Shown: in pieces, positions 1 to 8,342 of the stretch
Layout: every line of letters starts with the position of its first letter
How positions within the stretch are numbered: position 1 is the stretch's first letter
NCBI GenBank assembly: GCA_009996675.1
Contig: JAACZQ010000021.1
Coordinates: 1 to 48,187 of the forward strand
Direction: 5' to 3'
DNA: 48,187 nucleotides
Origin: Chitinophagaceae bacterium
GTDB lineage: Bacteria; Bacteroidota; Bacteroidia; Chitinophagales; Chitinophagaceae
Position numbers and translations under genes: made by a program
Notes under the pieces: generated by a model
What the model was told of the DNA's origin: nothing
Seen by the model: only the letters and a program-made list of their open reading frames with translations
Database searches by the model: none

Positions 1-304
1 TGATAATCTTTCCAGGCTTGCATGGCAAAGGGATTTGATGAATAGTAATTAGGCCTGCAATTTAGGATATCTGCCTAATTCCACCTTCTTTACTTCTGCT
101 AATACGAAGTATGGTGCCGGGTATCAGGTAGATATACGAGTATTATACGTAGACTTTTTAATGATCGCCTATCTGAGCAAAAAGTAGCGAATATTTGGGG
201 CGGAATCGACGGGAGGGTATATAAAACAAAAACCCGGTTTCATCATTCCACGAGGGGAGAGAGGAGTTACCGGGTATCGCAGATTAAAGGTACAACTTTT
301 TTTG
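1..304. other. Non-coding leader stretch with two inverted repeats
   Basis: No convincing gene is seen here. An 8-bp perfect inverted repeat AATTAGGC/GCCTAATT (47-54 and 73-80) lies just after a short open frame that runs in from the window edge and stops at 50-52. A second repeat, ACCCGGT/ACCGGGT (232-238 and 269-275), encloses a 30-nt purine-rich loop. It lies about 30 bp before the Abi-like gene, so it could be part of that gene's leader RNA. Neither hairpin has a clear U-tract. Confidence 0.4.
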
Positions 305-985
305 ATGGTTCAAAATTTTTCTATGGATATTTCACTAGCAGAATGGATGTACTCTGAGCCAAGGCTTTTTAGGTATTATCGTTTGTTTAATGATGATAAA
401 GCCAAGGCCTTGCACTACTACCAGCACAACTTGCAACTTTGTGCTGCACTGTATGAATTGCTTTCCGATACAGAGATTTTGCTGCGTAACCGCATCCATG
501 CTTCCTGTTCTCATTATTTCGGTACTACCGACTGGTTTGACTGCTGTGATATCCCGGAGATTACAGATACGGTTGCCATGATCCGGCAAAGGATTCTGAA
601 AAGAGACGGATTACCATCAACCGATAAAATTATTGCGGAATTAAATCTTGGTTTCTGGACATCACTGTTTAATAAACAATATGCAAGAACCCTGTGGAAG
701 CCGCTGCGACATAGTTTCTCCTTACTACCTGCTGGTCTTGCAAAACGCCAGCCTGTTTCCTATAAACTTAACCAGTTCCGGAAATTCAGGAACCGTATTT
801 TTCATTACGAACCCATTGCCATCGACTTGGTTAAACTGGGAGAGCACTACCAGAATATACTGGACATATTATCCTGGTATCAGATCGATGCGGCTGTGTG
901 GTTGGAAAAAAACATGGCCTTCCGGCAGATGTATCTAGCAGCCAACACCACCATTCTTGCCCGCTTTTTAGACCAGGGGCGCTAA
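305..985 (+). CDS. Abi-like (Abi_2/AbiD-F type) HEPN-fold protein
   Basis: A 226-residue cytosolic protein. The N-terminal part has the Abi-like pattern around residues 50-64 (a helix ending in LLRNRIH). Near residue 162 is RNRIFHYEP, an Rx4H motif typical of the HEPN ribonuclease-like site of the Abi_2 family. Family members include phage abortive-infection proteins that halt translation or degrade RNA, but many chromosomal copies have no tested role. The ATG at 305 was preferred to the TTG at 302; the ATG at 323 is also possible. The 3' end overlaps the convergent CDF gene by 18 bp. No antitoxin partner, transposase or other defence gene is visible within the window, so an active defence role is inference only. 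Confidence 0.75.
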   Translation: MVQNFSMDISLAEWMYSEPRLFRYYRLFNDDKAKALHYYQHNLQLCAALYELLSDTEILLRNRIHASCSHYFGTTDWFDCCDIPEITDTVAMIRQRILKRDGLPSTDKIIAELNLGFWTSLFNKQYARTLWKPLRHSFSLLPAGLAKRQPVSYKLNQFRKFRNRIFHYEPIAIDLVKLGEHYQNILDILSWYQIDAAVWLEKNMAFRQMYLAANTTILARFLDQGR

Positions 986-1969
986 CTGGTGCTTTTTATC
1001 TGAAATAATATTTTCCAGGGTCCATTCCAGTTGCTGCTGAAAAACCTGCTGCCTTTCCCGGCAATCTTTATTACAAATACTACAACTGAAAGGCAAACAA
1101 CCATCGGTATGTACAAACAATTCAATGGCATCACCAAACTCCTGACGGATCAGATCCGATAATGCATCAATTTCACGGTGTGCTTCATGAATATTCAGGT
1201 ACCAGGGAACGGTAAGGTGACAATCAATATGCAGCAAAGTCCCGTATTTAATAACCCGTAGGTTATGCAGGTCTACCCAGTTTTCTTTCCGGTGCTGGTT
1301 TAATACGGTAATGAAACGGGTCAGCAGTTCCATATCGGCTTCATCCATAATGCCTGCCAGTGAAGACCGGATAATCTTATACCCGTTATACATGATCAGT
1401 AAACTCATGAGCAGGGCAATGATTTTATCGAGCCAGAATAACTGCGTGAACAGCATAACCACCAGGCCTGCAATAATGGCCAGGGTGGAATAGGTGTCAA
1501 TCTGCAGGTGTTTGCCACTGGCCTGTAAAGCCAGTGACTGATTTTTCCGGCCAATGCGAATACAAATGGTCCCGGCGAGATAATTAATGACTGCGGTAAT
1601 GGCCACCAGTATTAAACCCGTATCCAATGATTCAATCGGATTGTGCTGTAAGATATTTACCACGGTTTCGTACACAATCATAATCCCCGCGGCTACAATC
1701 AATCCGCCTTCTACCGCAGCCGATACAAATTCTGCCTTACCATGCCCGTAGGGATGTTCCAGGTCGCGGGGCTTGGCCGCTACATATAAACTGTATAAAC
1801 CAATGAATCCTGCAATCACATTCACAATACTCTCCAGCGCATCGGTGAGGATGGCCAGTGAATGCGTGAGGTAATAGGCAACTATTTTCGTGATGAAGAG
1901 TACCACGCTCAGGGTGGTAATCCATACCTGAACACGAAAATTTTGCTGTGCAGTTTGTTGGGCTTTCAC
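968..1969 (-). CDS. Cation diffusion facilitator (CDF) family metal transporter
   Basis: A 333-residue inner-membrane protein of the CDF family, which exports divalent metals such as Zn2+, Co2+, Fe2+ or Mn2+ in exchange for protons. About six hydrophobic segments occupy residues 15-210. The second segment carries TDALES, followed by the loop HPYGHGKAE. A later segment has HLQIDTYST, giving the HxxxD transport site. A cytoplasmic domain follows. The C-terminus adds a cysteine cluster (DGCLPFSCSICNKDC), which could bind metal. It starts 9 bp after osmC and is probably co-transcribed with osmC and sod. The metal cannot be decided from sequence alone. Confidence 0.9.
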   Translation of the reverse strand: MKAQQTAQQNFRVQVWITTLSVVLFITKIVAYYLTHSLAILTDALESIVNVIAGFIGLYSLYVAAKPRDLEHPYGHGKAEFVSAAVEGGLIVAAGIMIVYETVVNILQHNPIESLDTGLILVAITAVINYLAGTICIRIGRKNQSLALQASGKHLQIDTYSTLAIIAGLVVMLFTQLFWLDKIIALLMSLLIMYNGYKIIRSSLAGIMDEADMELLTRFITVLNQHRKENWVDLHNLRVIKYGTLLHIDCHLTVPWYLNIHEAHREIDALSDLIRQEFGDAIELFVHTDGCLPFSCSICNKDCRERQQVFQQQLEWTLENIISDKKHQLAPLV

Positions 1970-1978
1970 AGTAGGCGG

Positions 1979-2392
1979 TTACAGTAATTCCGTTGTGTAA
2001 TGAATCGCACAGTGTTTGGCCAGCATAGCTGATACGCCACAGTATTTCTCCTGCGAAAGACTAACGGCACGATTCAGTTTGTCGATATGCTCAGGCGCCA
2101 CATCACAGCGGTACACCATATTGATAAACTTAAATACTTTCGGATGTTCGTCGGTTTGTTCTGCTGATGCTTCAATTTCCAGTTTGGTAAAAGGTATTTT
2201 CATCTTTTGCAGAATATCCACCACATCCATGCCACTGCAGCCACTCAGGGAAGCCAGCAACATTTTTTTGGGATTCATACCACTACCCAATCCACCGCCT
2301 TCAACGGTTGTATCCAGTCTAACTGTATGGCCACTATCGGCGGTTGCATCAAATGCCAGGGCAGAAACCCAGCTTGTTTTTGTTGATAACAT
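1979..2392 (-). CDS. OsmC/Ohr family thiol peroxidase-like protein
   Basis: A 137-residue OsmC-fold protein. The two family cysteines are present: one in the GCSGMD motif after the MNPKKMLLASL helix, and one in EKYCGVSAML. OsmC and Ohr proteins reduce organic hydroperoxides with these paired cysteines. This one belongs to the short OsmC-like (YhfA-type) group rather than classical Ohr, judging by its length and motif style. It lies between sod and the CDF exporter on the same strand, which fits an oxidative-stress and metal-homeostasis unit. Substrate is unknown. Confidence 0.88.
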   Translation of the reverse strand: MLSTKTSWVSALAFDATADSGHTVRLDTTVEGGGLGSGMNPKKMLLASLSGCSGMDVVDILQKMKIPFTKLEIEASAEQTDEHPKVFKFINMVYRCDVAPEHIDKLNRAVSLSQEKYCGVSAMLAKHCAIHYTTELL

Positions 2393-2405
2393 AATTCATC
2401 ATTTA

Positions 2406-2434
2406 ACTGTGGCGCTGCTGATCAGCACCACAGT
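2406..2434. other. Intercistronic imperfect hairpin between sod and osmC
   Basis: Arms ACTGTGG (2406-2412) and CCACAGT (2428-2434) continue after one mismatch into GCTG/CAGC around a 5-nt loop, giving 11 base pairs. On the transcribed (minus) strand no long U-tract follows. It may therefore act as a partial terminator or an mRNA-processing and stability element between the two genes. Confidence 0.5.
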
Positions 2435-2449
2435 GCTTTATTCCTCGTA

Positions 2450-3172
2450 TTATTTTTCCATTCTTTTGGCTACCACATCCCAGTTCACGGTGTTCCACCA
2501 GGCAGTGATATAATCCGCCCGGCGATTCTGGTATTTCAGGTAATAGGCATGCTCCCATACATCCAGTCCCAGCAAGGGCTTGCCCCAGACTTCCGCCACA
2601 TCCATAATGGGGTTGTCCTGGTTGGGTGTGGAAGTGATTTGCAGCGCATTGTCGCTGTTAACAATCAGCCAGGCCCAGCCGCTGCCGAAACGTCCTTTGG
2701 CAGCATCGGCAAACTGGTTCTTAAACGTCTCAAAAGAACCGAATGATTGTATAAAAGACGCAGCCAGTTGACCGGAAGGTGTTGCAGATCCGCTGGGCTT
2801 CATGCTTTGCCAGAACATTTCGTGGTTGAAATGGCCACCGGCATTGTTGCGCATTTTTACAGAATACTTGGAGATATTCCGTAAAACAGATTCAATACTC
2901 TTGCTGGTGTTCACATTTTCAGCAGTGCAGGCTTCGGCCAGGCTTTTCGCGTAGGCCGCGGCATGTTTGCTGTAATGAATTTCCATGGTCATGGCATCGA
3001 TAGCCGGTTCCAGGGCATTGTATGCATAGGGAAGGGGCTGTTGTACAAAATCGGAAGAAGCGGCTGTTACAGCAGCCAGGCCAGGAATCAGTGTACTGGA
3101 AAGACCCAGTGCCAGCCCTGCGCTCCCGGTTTGTTTCAGAAAATGTCTGCGGGATGATTGGTGCTTGTTCAT
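2450..3172 (-). CDS. Fe/Mn superoxide dismutase with Tat signal peptide
   Basis: A 240-residue Fe/Mn-type superoxide dismutase, converting superoxide to oxygen and hydrogen peroxide. The N-terminus has a twin-arginine motif (SRRHFLK, residues 7-13) followed by a hydrophobic stretch, so export as a folded, metal-loaded enzyme to the periplasm is expected. Metal ligands are recognisable in IHYSKHAAAY (near 66), GGHFNHEMFW and DVWEHAYY (Asp and His near the C-terminus). Fe versus Mn use cannot be settled by eye. It lies 36 bp downstream of the permease gene and 57 bp upstream of osmC. Confidence 0.93.
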   Translation of the reverse strand: MNKHQSSRRHFLKQTGSAGLALGLSSTLIPGLAAVTAASSDFVQQPLPYAYNALEPAIDAMTMEIHYSKHAAAYAKSLAEACTAENVNTSKSIESVLRNISKYSVKMRNNAGGHFNHEMFWQSMKPSGSATPSGQLAASFIQSFGSFETFKNQFADAAKGRFGSGWAWLIVNSDNALQITSTPNQDNPIMDVAEVWGKPLLGLDVWEHAYYLKYQNRRADYITAWWNTVNWDVVAKRMEK

Positions 3173-3208
3173 GATTGAAAAATTTAGCGTGAAACAATCA
3201 AAACACTG

Positions 3209-4693
3209 CTAAGCTGTAGGAGTAGGGGTGTTTTTTCGATCCTTAAAGTTAGTCCAAATATTGCGTATCCGCTTAAAGGTTCTGTAATAGAATTCCTGGT
3301 TAAACAATTGCGAGTCGCGCATGGCTTTATAAGTCAGGAAAATGCCAATCGGAATCAGGATAAAGGTCGATAACCACATGCCCACGAAAGGGGATGTTTG
3401 TTCCGAACGCACAAATTTCTCGCCAAACGTGTTGAAGAGATGGAAAATGACAAAGAAAATGATGGCAAACACCAGGGGTAATCCCAACCCCCCTTTCCGG
3501 ATAATGGAACCCAGCGGCGCACCAATAAGGAACAATACAATACAGGCGATGGAGAGCGTGAGTTTACGATGCCATTCAATTTCATGGAAGAGCAAAGACT
3601 TGTACCGCTCATTGAAATCGGCTACCAGCAAACCCGATGCCCCTTTGATGCTGTTGATCTGTCCAACCGCCGCATCCTGAACACTGGTCCGGATTGAATC
3701 CGGAATAAGCTGATCGAAACGGGCTACCTGCTTCAGGCTGTCGCGATTGACTTTAGTCCATCCGGTATCGGTGGCATAACGGGCGAAACGGATATAAGGT
3801 GTGATTTCTGTACGTGTTTTGCGGCGATAGAAACTATCCATACTGGTGAGCGAATCAATGGCCGTATTCAATTGCCGCATACTCAGCATTTTCGGATCAT
3901 AAAAAGCACTATCGCCTGTTTTACTCATCTGGAAACTCTTGAGGTCGAATACTTTTTTATATTCCTTAAAACCCATGCGGATGTATTCGGTAGCCGTGGT
4001 ACCCCTCGGTCCGCGTTCTTCATACCGCCAGCCGTTGCGCATGGTGAATTCCAGGAACTTTTTGTCAGCAGTAACGCGCATCACCCCGGTTTCCGCTACC
4101 AGCATCTGATCCTGCAGACCGTAATTCTTTTCAAAAATCACAATATTGTGGATGATGCTGTCATTCTTCTCTTTCTTCCCCAGCTTAATCACATACCCAT
4201 CCAGCTTATCATAAAACACACCCTCTTTGATATCAATAGCGGGTTTCGAAACAATGATATCGTACTTGAGCGCCGCCAGTTTTAACTGGGTAACAGGCGT
4301 AATATTATTGGCGAATAAAAAAGCCAGTCCGGTCATTAAAATAGCAATCACCAGCAAGGGGCGCATGAAACGCAGGAGCGGAATGCCCGCAGCTTTGATG
4401 GCTACCAGTTCAAATTTTTCACCCAGGTTGCCGAAAGTCATGATGGAAGAAAACAATAGTGCCAGTGGCAGGGCAATCGGTACCCAGTACAGTGCTACCA
4501 GGCCAATGAGTTTGAAGATGGTTATCAGGTCCAGTCCCTTACCTACCAGGTCATCAATATACAACCAGAAAAACTGCATGATCAGTACGAACAGGGAGAT
4601 CAGAAAAGCTCCTATAAAGGGACCCACAAATGCCCGTATGATGAGTATGTCCAGTTTTTTGATCAAGTACAGCCTGTTTAACGAACAATTCAC
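3209..4693 (-). CDS. LptF/LptG (YjgP/YjgQ) family permease
   Basis: A 494-residue inner-membrane protein of the YjgP/YjgQ family, whose members LptF and LptG form the LptB2FG transporter that extracts lipopolysaccharide from the inner membrane. Three hydrophobic helices occupy roughly residues 17-130. A long periplasmic region follows, and three more helices lie near residues 375-465. It is longer than the roughly 360 residues of E. coli LptF/G because of an enlarged periplasmic domain. The longest frame starts with GTG at 4693. A TTG at 4666 would begin directly at the usual IKKLD start of the family and may be the true start. LptF and LptG cannot be separated here. Confidence 0.85.
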   Translation of the reverse strand: MNCSLNRLYLIKKLDILIIRAFVGPFIGAFLISLFVLIMQFFWLYIDDLVGKGLDLITIFKLIGLVALYWVPIALPLALLFSSIMTFGNLGEKFELVAIKAAGIPLLRFMRPLLVIAILMTGLAFLFANNITPVTQLKLAALKYDIIVSKPAIDIKEGVFYDKLDGYVIKLGKKEKNDSIIHNIVIFEKNYGLQDQMLVAETGVMRVTADKKFLEFTMRNGWRYEERGPRGTTATEYIRMGFKEYKKVFDLKSFQMSKTGDSAFYDPKMLSMRQLNTAIDSLTSMDSFYRRKTRTEITPYIRFARYATDTGWTKVNRDSLKQVARFDQLIPDSIRTSVQDAAVGQINSIKGASGLLVADFNERYKSLLFHEIEWHRKLTLSIACIVLFLIGAPLGSIIRKGGLGLPLVFAIIFFVIFHLFNTFGEKFVRSEQTSPFVGMWLSTFILIPIGIFLTYKAMRDSQLFNQEFYYRTFKRIRNIWTNFKDRKNTPTPTA

Positions 4694-4735
4694 ACGACGC
4701 CATTGGGGCTGTCATGCTTTTACTAATTTTAACCA

Positions 4736-5320
4736 ATGATACCTGCAAAGCTAACACTTTCACCCGCGCAAAGAGAATGCCTGCTCAACCCCGGTTTTAT
4801 TTTAACAAAGCTTGCCGTACAGGAAAAAATGGTAGCGCTGATGGCAGCGCTGAGTGCGCAGTACCAGGCATCCATCCCTGAATCATTCCGTGGGGAGCCC
4901 TGGGTACTAACCGGACCCAAGATTGCCCGTGGGGAGCAGTATGAACAATTGCCCTGGGTGATGCTGGATTATCCGCGGTATTTTACCCGGGAGCAGGTGC
5001 TGGCCATCCGTTGTTTTTGCTGGTGGGGCAATTATGCCAGTATTACCCTGCAGTTATCCGGATCCTATATGGATCGTTACCGGCCGGCCGTGGAAGCTTT
5101 CTGGCAAACAGCAGAAGCCAAAGACTGGTATTGGGGTGTTGGCGAGAACGCCTGGATACATGACCTCAACAGTAAAGCCTACCTGCCCTGGCCGGCACAG
5201 GAAGACCGCAGTCAACAGGGCTGGCTGAAAATTGCCAAAAAAATCCCATTGGAACAATGGGATTTACTGCCGGACTGGTATCCGGCACAATATCGGTTGT
5301 TGATGGACTTACTGCAGTAA
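4736..5320 (+). CDS. Conserved hypothetical protein, Trp/Tyr-rich
   Basis: A 194-residue soluble protein that I do not recognise with certainty. It has no signal peptide or membrane segment and is rich in Trp and Tyr (for example WVMLDYPRYFTREQ and DWYWGVGENAWIHD). It resembles a Bacteroidota-specific hypothetical family, from memory only. It is transcribed divergently from the lptF/G-like gene with a 42-bp gap, so the two may share a promoter region. Its stop codon lies 5 bp from the stop of the convergent START-like gene. No function is proposed. Confidence 0.75.
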   Translation: MIPAKLTLSPAQRECLLNPGFILTKLAVQEKMVALMAALSAQYQASIPESFRGEPWVLTGPKIARGEQYEQLPWVMLDYPRYFTREQVLAIRCFCWWGNYASITLQLSGSYMDRYRPAVEAFWQTAEAKDWYWGVGENAWIHDLNSKAYLPWPAQEDRSQQGWLKIAKKIPLEQWDLLPDWYPAQYRLLMDLLQ

Positions 5321-5325
5321 AACTG

Positions 5326-5709
5326 TTAGGCGCCCAGGCGGTGAAATAATTCCTTCACCTGGTATTCCCATAACTGGCTCTGGTCTTTGATTTCATTTTT
5401 CTCCGCGAAATCTTTAATGACCAGAATGGTCTGGTTTGAAATCTCGGTTTTTTCAATGCGAAACTCGAAATATTCATTCTTATCGGAGTGTAGCCAGTGG
5501 AAACGGATGAATTTCTCCTGTTCCTGGTCAATAATAGAGGCTTTATCAGGTGTACCACCATTCCAGGAAAAACTATAAACACCTTCCCACTCATCAACTT
5601 TATCGGCAAACCATTCCTGCAAACCGGCAGGCGAGGCCAGGAACTCAAATAATATTGCGGGGGAACATCTAACAGGGAACTCCAGTGTAAATAACTGCTT
5701 CTTACTCAT
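5326..5709 (-). CDS. START-like (AHSA1/SRPBCC-type) domain protein
   Basis: A 127-residue single-domain protein with features of the SRPBCC/AHSA1 helix-grip fold: an early helix (SPAILFEFLASPAGLQEWFADKV), then alternating beta strands ending each time in charged residues, and a long C-terminal helix (QSQLWEYQVKELFHRLG). Such proteins form a hydrophobic pocket and in some cases bind lipids or act as co-chaperones. The Bacteroidota START-like family of this length has no established role that I know of. It is read away from rpoD, with 284 bp between the two starts. Confidence 0.8.
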   Translation of the reverse strand: MSKKQLFTLEFPVRCSPAILFEFLASPAGLQEWFADKVDEWEGVYSFSWNGGTPDKASIIDQEQEKFIRFHWLHSDKNEYFEFRIEKTEISNQTILVIKDFAEKNEIKDQSQLWEYQVKELFHRLGA

Positions 5710-5768
5710 TACAATCTCTTTATCCTACATACAATCGTAGGGCTGCAATAATATTAAATAATCGATAC

Positions 5769-5821
5769 CCTCCAAATGTTTTTTGCCCCCGAACAGGGGC
5801 AGCCGGAGCCTGTTTTGGAGG
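5769..5821. other. Nested inverted repeats in the START-like/rpoD divergent spacer
   Basis: Outer arms CCTCCAAA (5769-5776) and TTTGGAGG (5814-5821) are perfectly complementary. They enclose an inner hairpin, TGCCCC (5784-5789) with GGGGCA (5796-5801). This could be a structured leader RNA for either divergent gene, a small RNA, or a protein-binding site. I do not recognise a known riboswitch class. Confidence 0.45.
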
Positions 5822-5993
5822 CAATCTCGTAAGATGCTGTTAATCAACTGATTGCGCGGAATATTTTTTTTGAGGAGATATGAAAAAATCTTAAATTGCT
5901 GAATAGTATGTGCATGACGCCTGTGACCGAAGCATTGGTGACACCTAAACCCTGTTTTAATACAACCAACATAGAAACCTAAACTGCTTCTTT

Positions 5994-6866
5994 ATGAGTA
6001 TGCGTCAACTCAAAATCACGAAGTCGATCACCAACCGTGAATCGCAGAGTCTTGAAAAATACCTGCAGGAAATCGGCAAAGTAGATCTGATCAGTCCCGA
6101 AGAAGAAGTACAACTGGCTTTGCGAATACGGCAGGGCGATCAACGGGCACTGGACCGGCTGGTTAAATCCAATCTCCGTTTTGTGGTTTCAGTGGCCAAG
6201 CAATACCAGAACCAGGGATTAACCCTGCCCGATCTCATCAATGAAGGAAACCTGGGATTGATCAAAGCAGCTTTGCGTTTTGATGAAACACGTGGTTTCA
6301 AGTTTATATCCTATGCCGTATGGTGGATACGTCAAAGTATACTCCAGGCCCTCGCCGAACAGAGTCGTATCGTACGCCTCCCATTGAATAAAGTGGGACT
6401 CACCAACCGTATCAGCAAAGCCTACCAGTTACTGGAACAGGAATTTGAGCGGGAACCTACCGCCGAAGAACTGGCCGAACTGCTGGAAATCAGTATAGAA
6501 GAAGTATCAGCTACCATGAGCATCGGCTTCCGCCATGTGAGTATGGACACACCATTGTCCGATGGCGAAGACGGTACCCTCATGGATGTTATGGAGAACC
6601 CCAATGCCGAACAAACCGATGAAAAACTGGTACACCAGGAATCCCTGCGTATGGAGATCGAACGCAGCCTCAAAACCCTTACCGAACGGCAGAAAGAAGT
6701 ATTGTGCTTTTTCTTCGGTATCGGGGTGGATAACCCCCTGAGCCTGGAAGATATCGGGGAAAGATTCAACCTCACCCGGGAGCGGGTACGGCAGATCAAA
6801 GACAAAGCCATTACCAAATTACGCAGCACATCCCGCTGTAAACACCTGAAAGTATACCTGGGATAA
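5994..6866 (+). CDS. rpoD: Primary sigma factor RpoD/SigA
   Basis: A 290-residue sigma-70 factor of the short form typical of Bacteroidota, lacking the large region 1.1 and non-conserved insert of E. coli RpoD. Region 1.2/2 runs from [19 protein letters not shown] through [18 protein letters not shown] and the promoter-melting segment [11 protein letters not shown]. Region 3 follows, then region 4 with the helix-turn-helix [21 protein letters not shown]. It directs core RNA polymerase to housekeeping promoters. The ATG at 6000 gives the usual MRQLKI start and may be the real one; both are in frame. A hairpin with a T-run follows at 6905-6932. Confidence 0.96.
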   Translation: MSMRQLKITKSITNRESQSLEKYLQEIGKVDLISPEEEVQLALRIRQGDQRALDRLVKSNLRFVVSVAKQYQNQGLTLPDLINEGNLGLIKAALRFDETRGFKFISYAVWWIRQSILQALAEQSRIVRLPLNKVGLTNRISKAYQLLEQEFEREPTAEELAELLEISIEEVSATMSIGFRHVSMDTPLSDGEDGTLMDVMENPNAEQTDEKLVHQESLRMEIERSLKTLTERQKEVLCFFFGIGVDNPLSLEDIGERFNLTRERVRQIKDKAITKLRSTSRCKHLKVYLG

Positions 6867-6886
6867 TCAAAATCCCCGGTAAGCAG

Positions 6887-6894
6887 TATATTTG
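6887..6894 (+). promoter_or_regulatory. Candidate -7 box (TATATTTG) upstream of ffh
   Basis: TATATTTG matches the Bacteroidota -7 consensus TAnnTTTG exactly. No clear TTTG -33 box is seen at the expected distance. If used, transcription would begin around 6900, just before the 6905-6932 hairpin, placing that hairpin in the ffh leader. Confidence 0.4.
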
Positions 6895-6904
6895 CCCGAA
6901 ATTG

Positions 6905-6932
6905 AAAGTGAACCTCAAAAGTTCACTTTTTT
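6905..6932 (+). terminator. Hairpin with T-run between rpoD and ffh
   Basis: A perfect 9-bp stem, AAAGTGAAC (6905-6913) with GTTCACTTT (6921-6929), a 7-nt loop, and a run of six Ts (6927-6932). It is a likely intrinsic terminator of rpoD. Because a promoter-like box lies upstream at 6887, it might instead act in the ffh leader. Confidence 0.65.
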
Positions 6933-6959
6933 CATGCAGACCGAGGAAACCCGTGTATT

Positions 6960-8282
6960 ATGTTTCAGAATCTTTCAGAACGTTTAGAGAGTGCCTTTAA
7001 AAACCTTAAAGGCGAATCACGCATCAATGACCTGAATATTGCCAATACGGTAAAAGATATTCGCCGTGCATTGATTGATGCCGATGTGAACTTTAAAATA
7101 GCCAAGGAATTTACCGATAAGGTAAAAGACAAAGCCCTGGGTGAGAAAGTAATCAATGCCATCAGCCCGGGACAATTGATGGTGAAGATTGTACAGGATG
7201 AACTGGCAGAACTGATGGGTGGCACGGCTGCAGAATTTCAGATCAGCGGCAACCCCGCTGTTATCCTGATCGCCGGTTTGCAGGGTAGCGGTAAAACCAC
7301 ATTCACCGGCAAACTGGCCAGCTACCTCAAAAACCAGAAAGGTAAATCACCCATGGTGGTGGCTGCCGATATTTACCGCCCTGCGGCTATTGACCAGTTA
7401 ACCGTACTGGCAGAACAGGTAGGCGTTGATATCTACAGTGAAAGAGAAACCAAAGACGCGGTACGCATTGCACAAAATGCTATCAAAGAAGCCAAAGCCC
7501 GCAATAAAAATGTAGTCATCATCGATACCGCCGGCCGCCTGGCAGTAGATGAAGTGATGATGACCGAAGTGGCCAATATCAAAGCCGCCGTAAACCCCAC
7601 CGAAATCCTCTTTGTGGTGGATTCCATGACCGGACAGGATGCGGTAAACACAGCCAAAGCATTCAACGACAGACTGGATTTCTCCGGTGTGGTACTAACC
7701 AAACTGGATGGCGATACCCGTGGTGGTGCAGCCCTTTCCATCAAGTATACCGTAAACAAACCCATCAAATTTGCCAGCAGCGGGGAGAAACTGGATACAC
7801 TGGATGTATTCTACCCCGATCGTATGGCGCAGCGTATCCTGGGCATGGGTGATATTACCACCCTGGTAGAAAAAGCACAGGCCCAGTATGATGAGGAACA
7901 GGCCAAGAAGCTGGAGAAGAAAATTCGCAAGAATCAGTTCGACTTCCAGGATTTCCTGGACCAGTTGAACCAGATCCGTAAAATGGGTAACCTGAAAGAC
8001 CTGATGGGCATGATTCCCGGTGTAGGAAAAGCCATTAAGGACATAGATATCAATGATGATGCTTTCAAAGGTATTGAAGCGATGATACAGTCCATGACAC
8101 CCTTCGAGAGAGCCAATCCCGATGCGCTTACCCCCTCGCGCCGTCAGCGGATTGCCAAAGGCAGTGGCAAAGACCTGGCAGAAGTGAATGCATTCATGAA
8201 GCAGTTTGAGCAGATGAAACAGATGATGAAGATGATGAACAATATGCCCATGGGTGGTCGCTTTCCGGGTATGCGCAGGTAA
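6960..8282 (+). CDS. ffh: Signal recognition particle protein Ffh (SRP54)
   Basis: A 440-residue SRP GTPase that binds signal sequences of nascent membrane proteins and docks with FtsY. The N domain occupies residues 1-95. The G domain has GLQGSGKTT (106-114), DTAGR (189-193) and TKLDGD (247-252). The C-terminal M domain includes MGMIPGVGKAI, the RNA-binding helix LTPSRRQRIAKGSG, and a methionine-rich tail (MKQMMKMMNNMPMGG). Length is normal for the family. The start at 6960 gives the conserved MFQNLSERL beginning. Confidence 0.97.
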   Translation: MFQNLSERLESAFKNLKGESRINDLNIANTVKDIRRALIDADVNFKIAKEFTDKVKDKALGEKVINAISPGQLMVKIVQDELAELMGGTAAEFQISGNPAVILIAGLQGSGKTTFTGKLASYLKNQKGKSPMVVAADIYRPAAIDQLTVLAEQVGVDIYSERETKDAVRIAQNAIKEAKARNKNVVIIDTAGRLAVDEVMMTEVANIKAAVNPTEILFVVDSMTGQDAVNTAKAFNDRLDFSGVVLTKLDGDTRGGAALSIKYTVNKPIKFASSGEKLDTLDVFYPDRMAQRILGMGDITTLVEKAQAQYDEEQAKKLEKKIRKNQFDFQDFLDQLNQIRKMGNLKDLMGMIPGVGKAIKDIDINDDAFKGIEAMIQSMTPFERANPDALTPSRRQRIAKGSGKDLAEVNAFMKQFEQMKQMMKMMNNMPMGGRFPGMRR

Positions 8283-8342
8283 GAGCCCTGTGCAACGAAA
8301 TGGCTTTATGTCGCATCATTCCGTCGAATAACAATATCCACC

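Noticed and set aside
2..52. Open frame running in from the window edge, possibly the tail of an upstream gene
   Set aside because: Only 16 codons are visible, with no motif; it cannot be told from chance.
197..214. Short resemblance to the 5' end of tmRNA (GGGGCGGAATCGACGGGA)
   Set aside because: The tRNA-like 3' end with TCGA loop and CCA, and the tag reading frame, are absent nearby.
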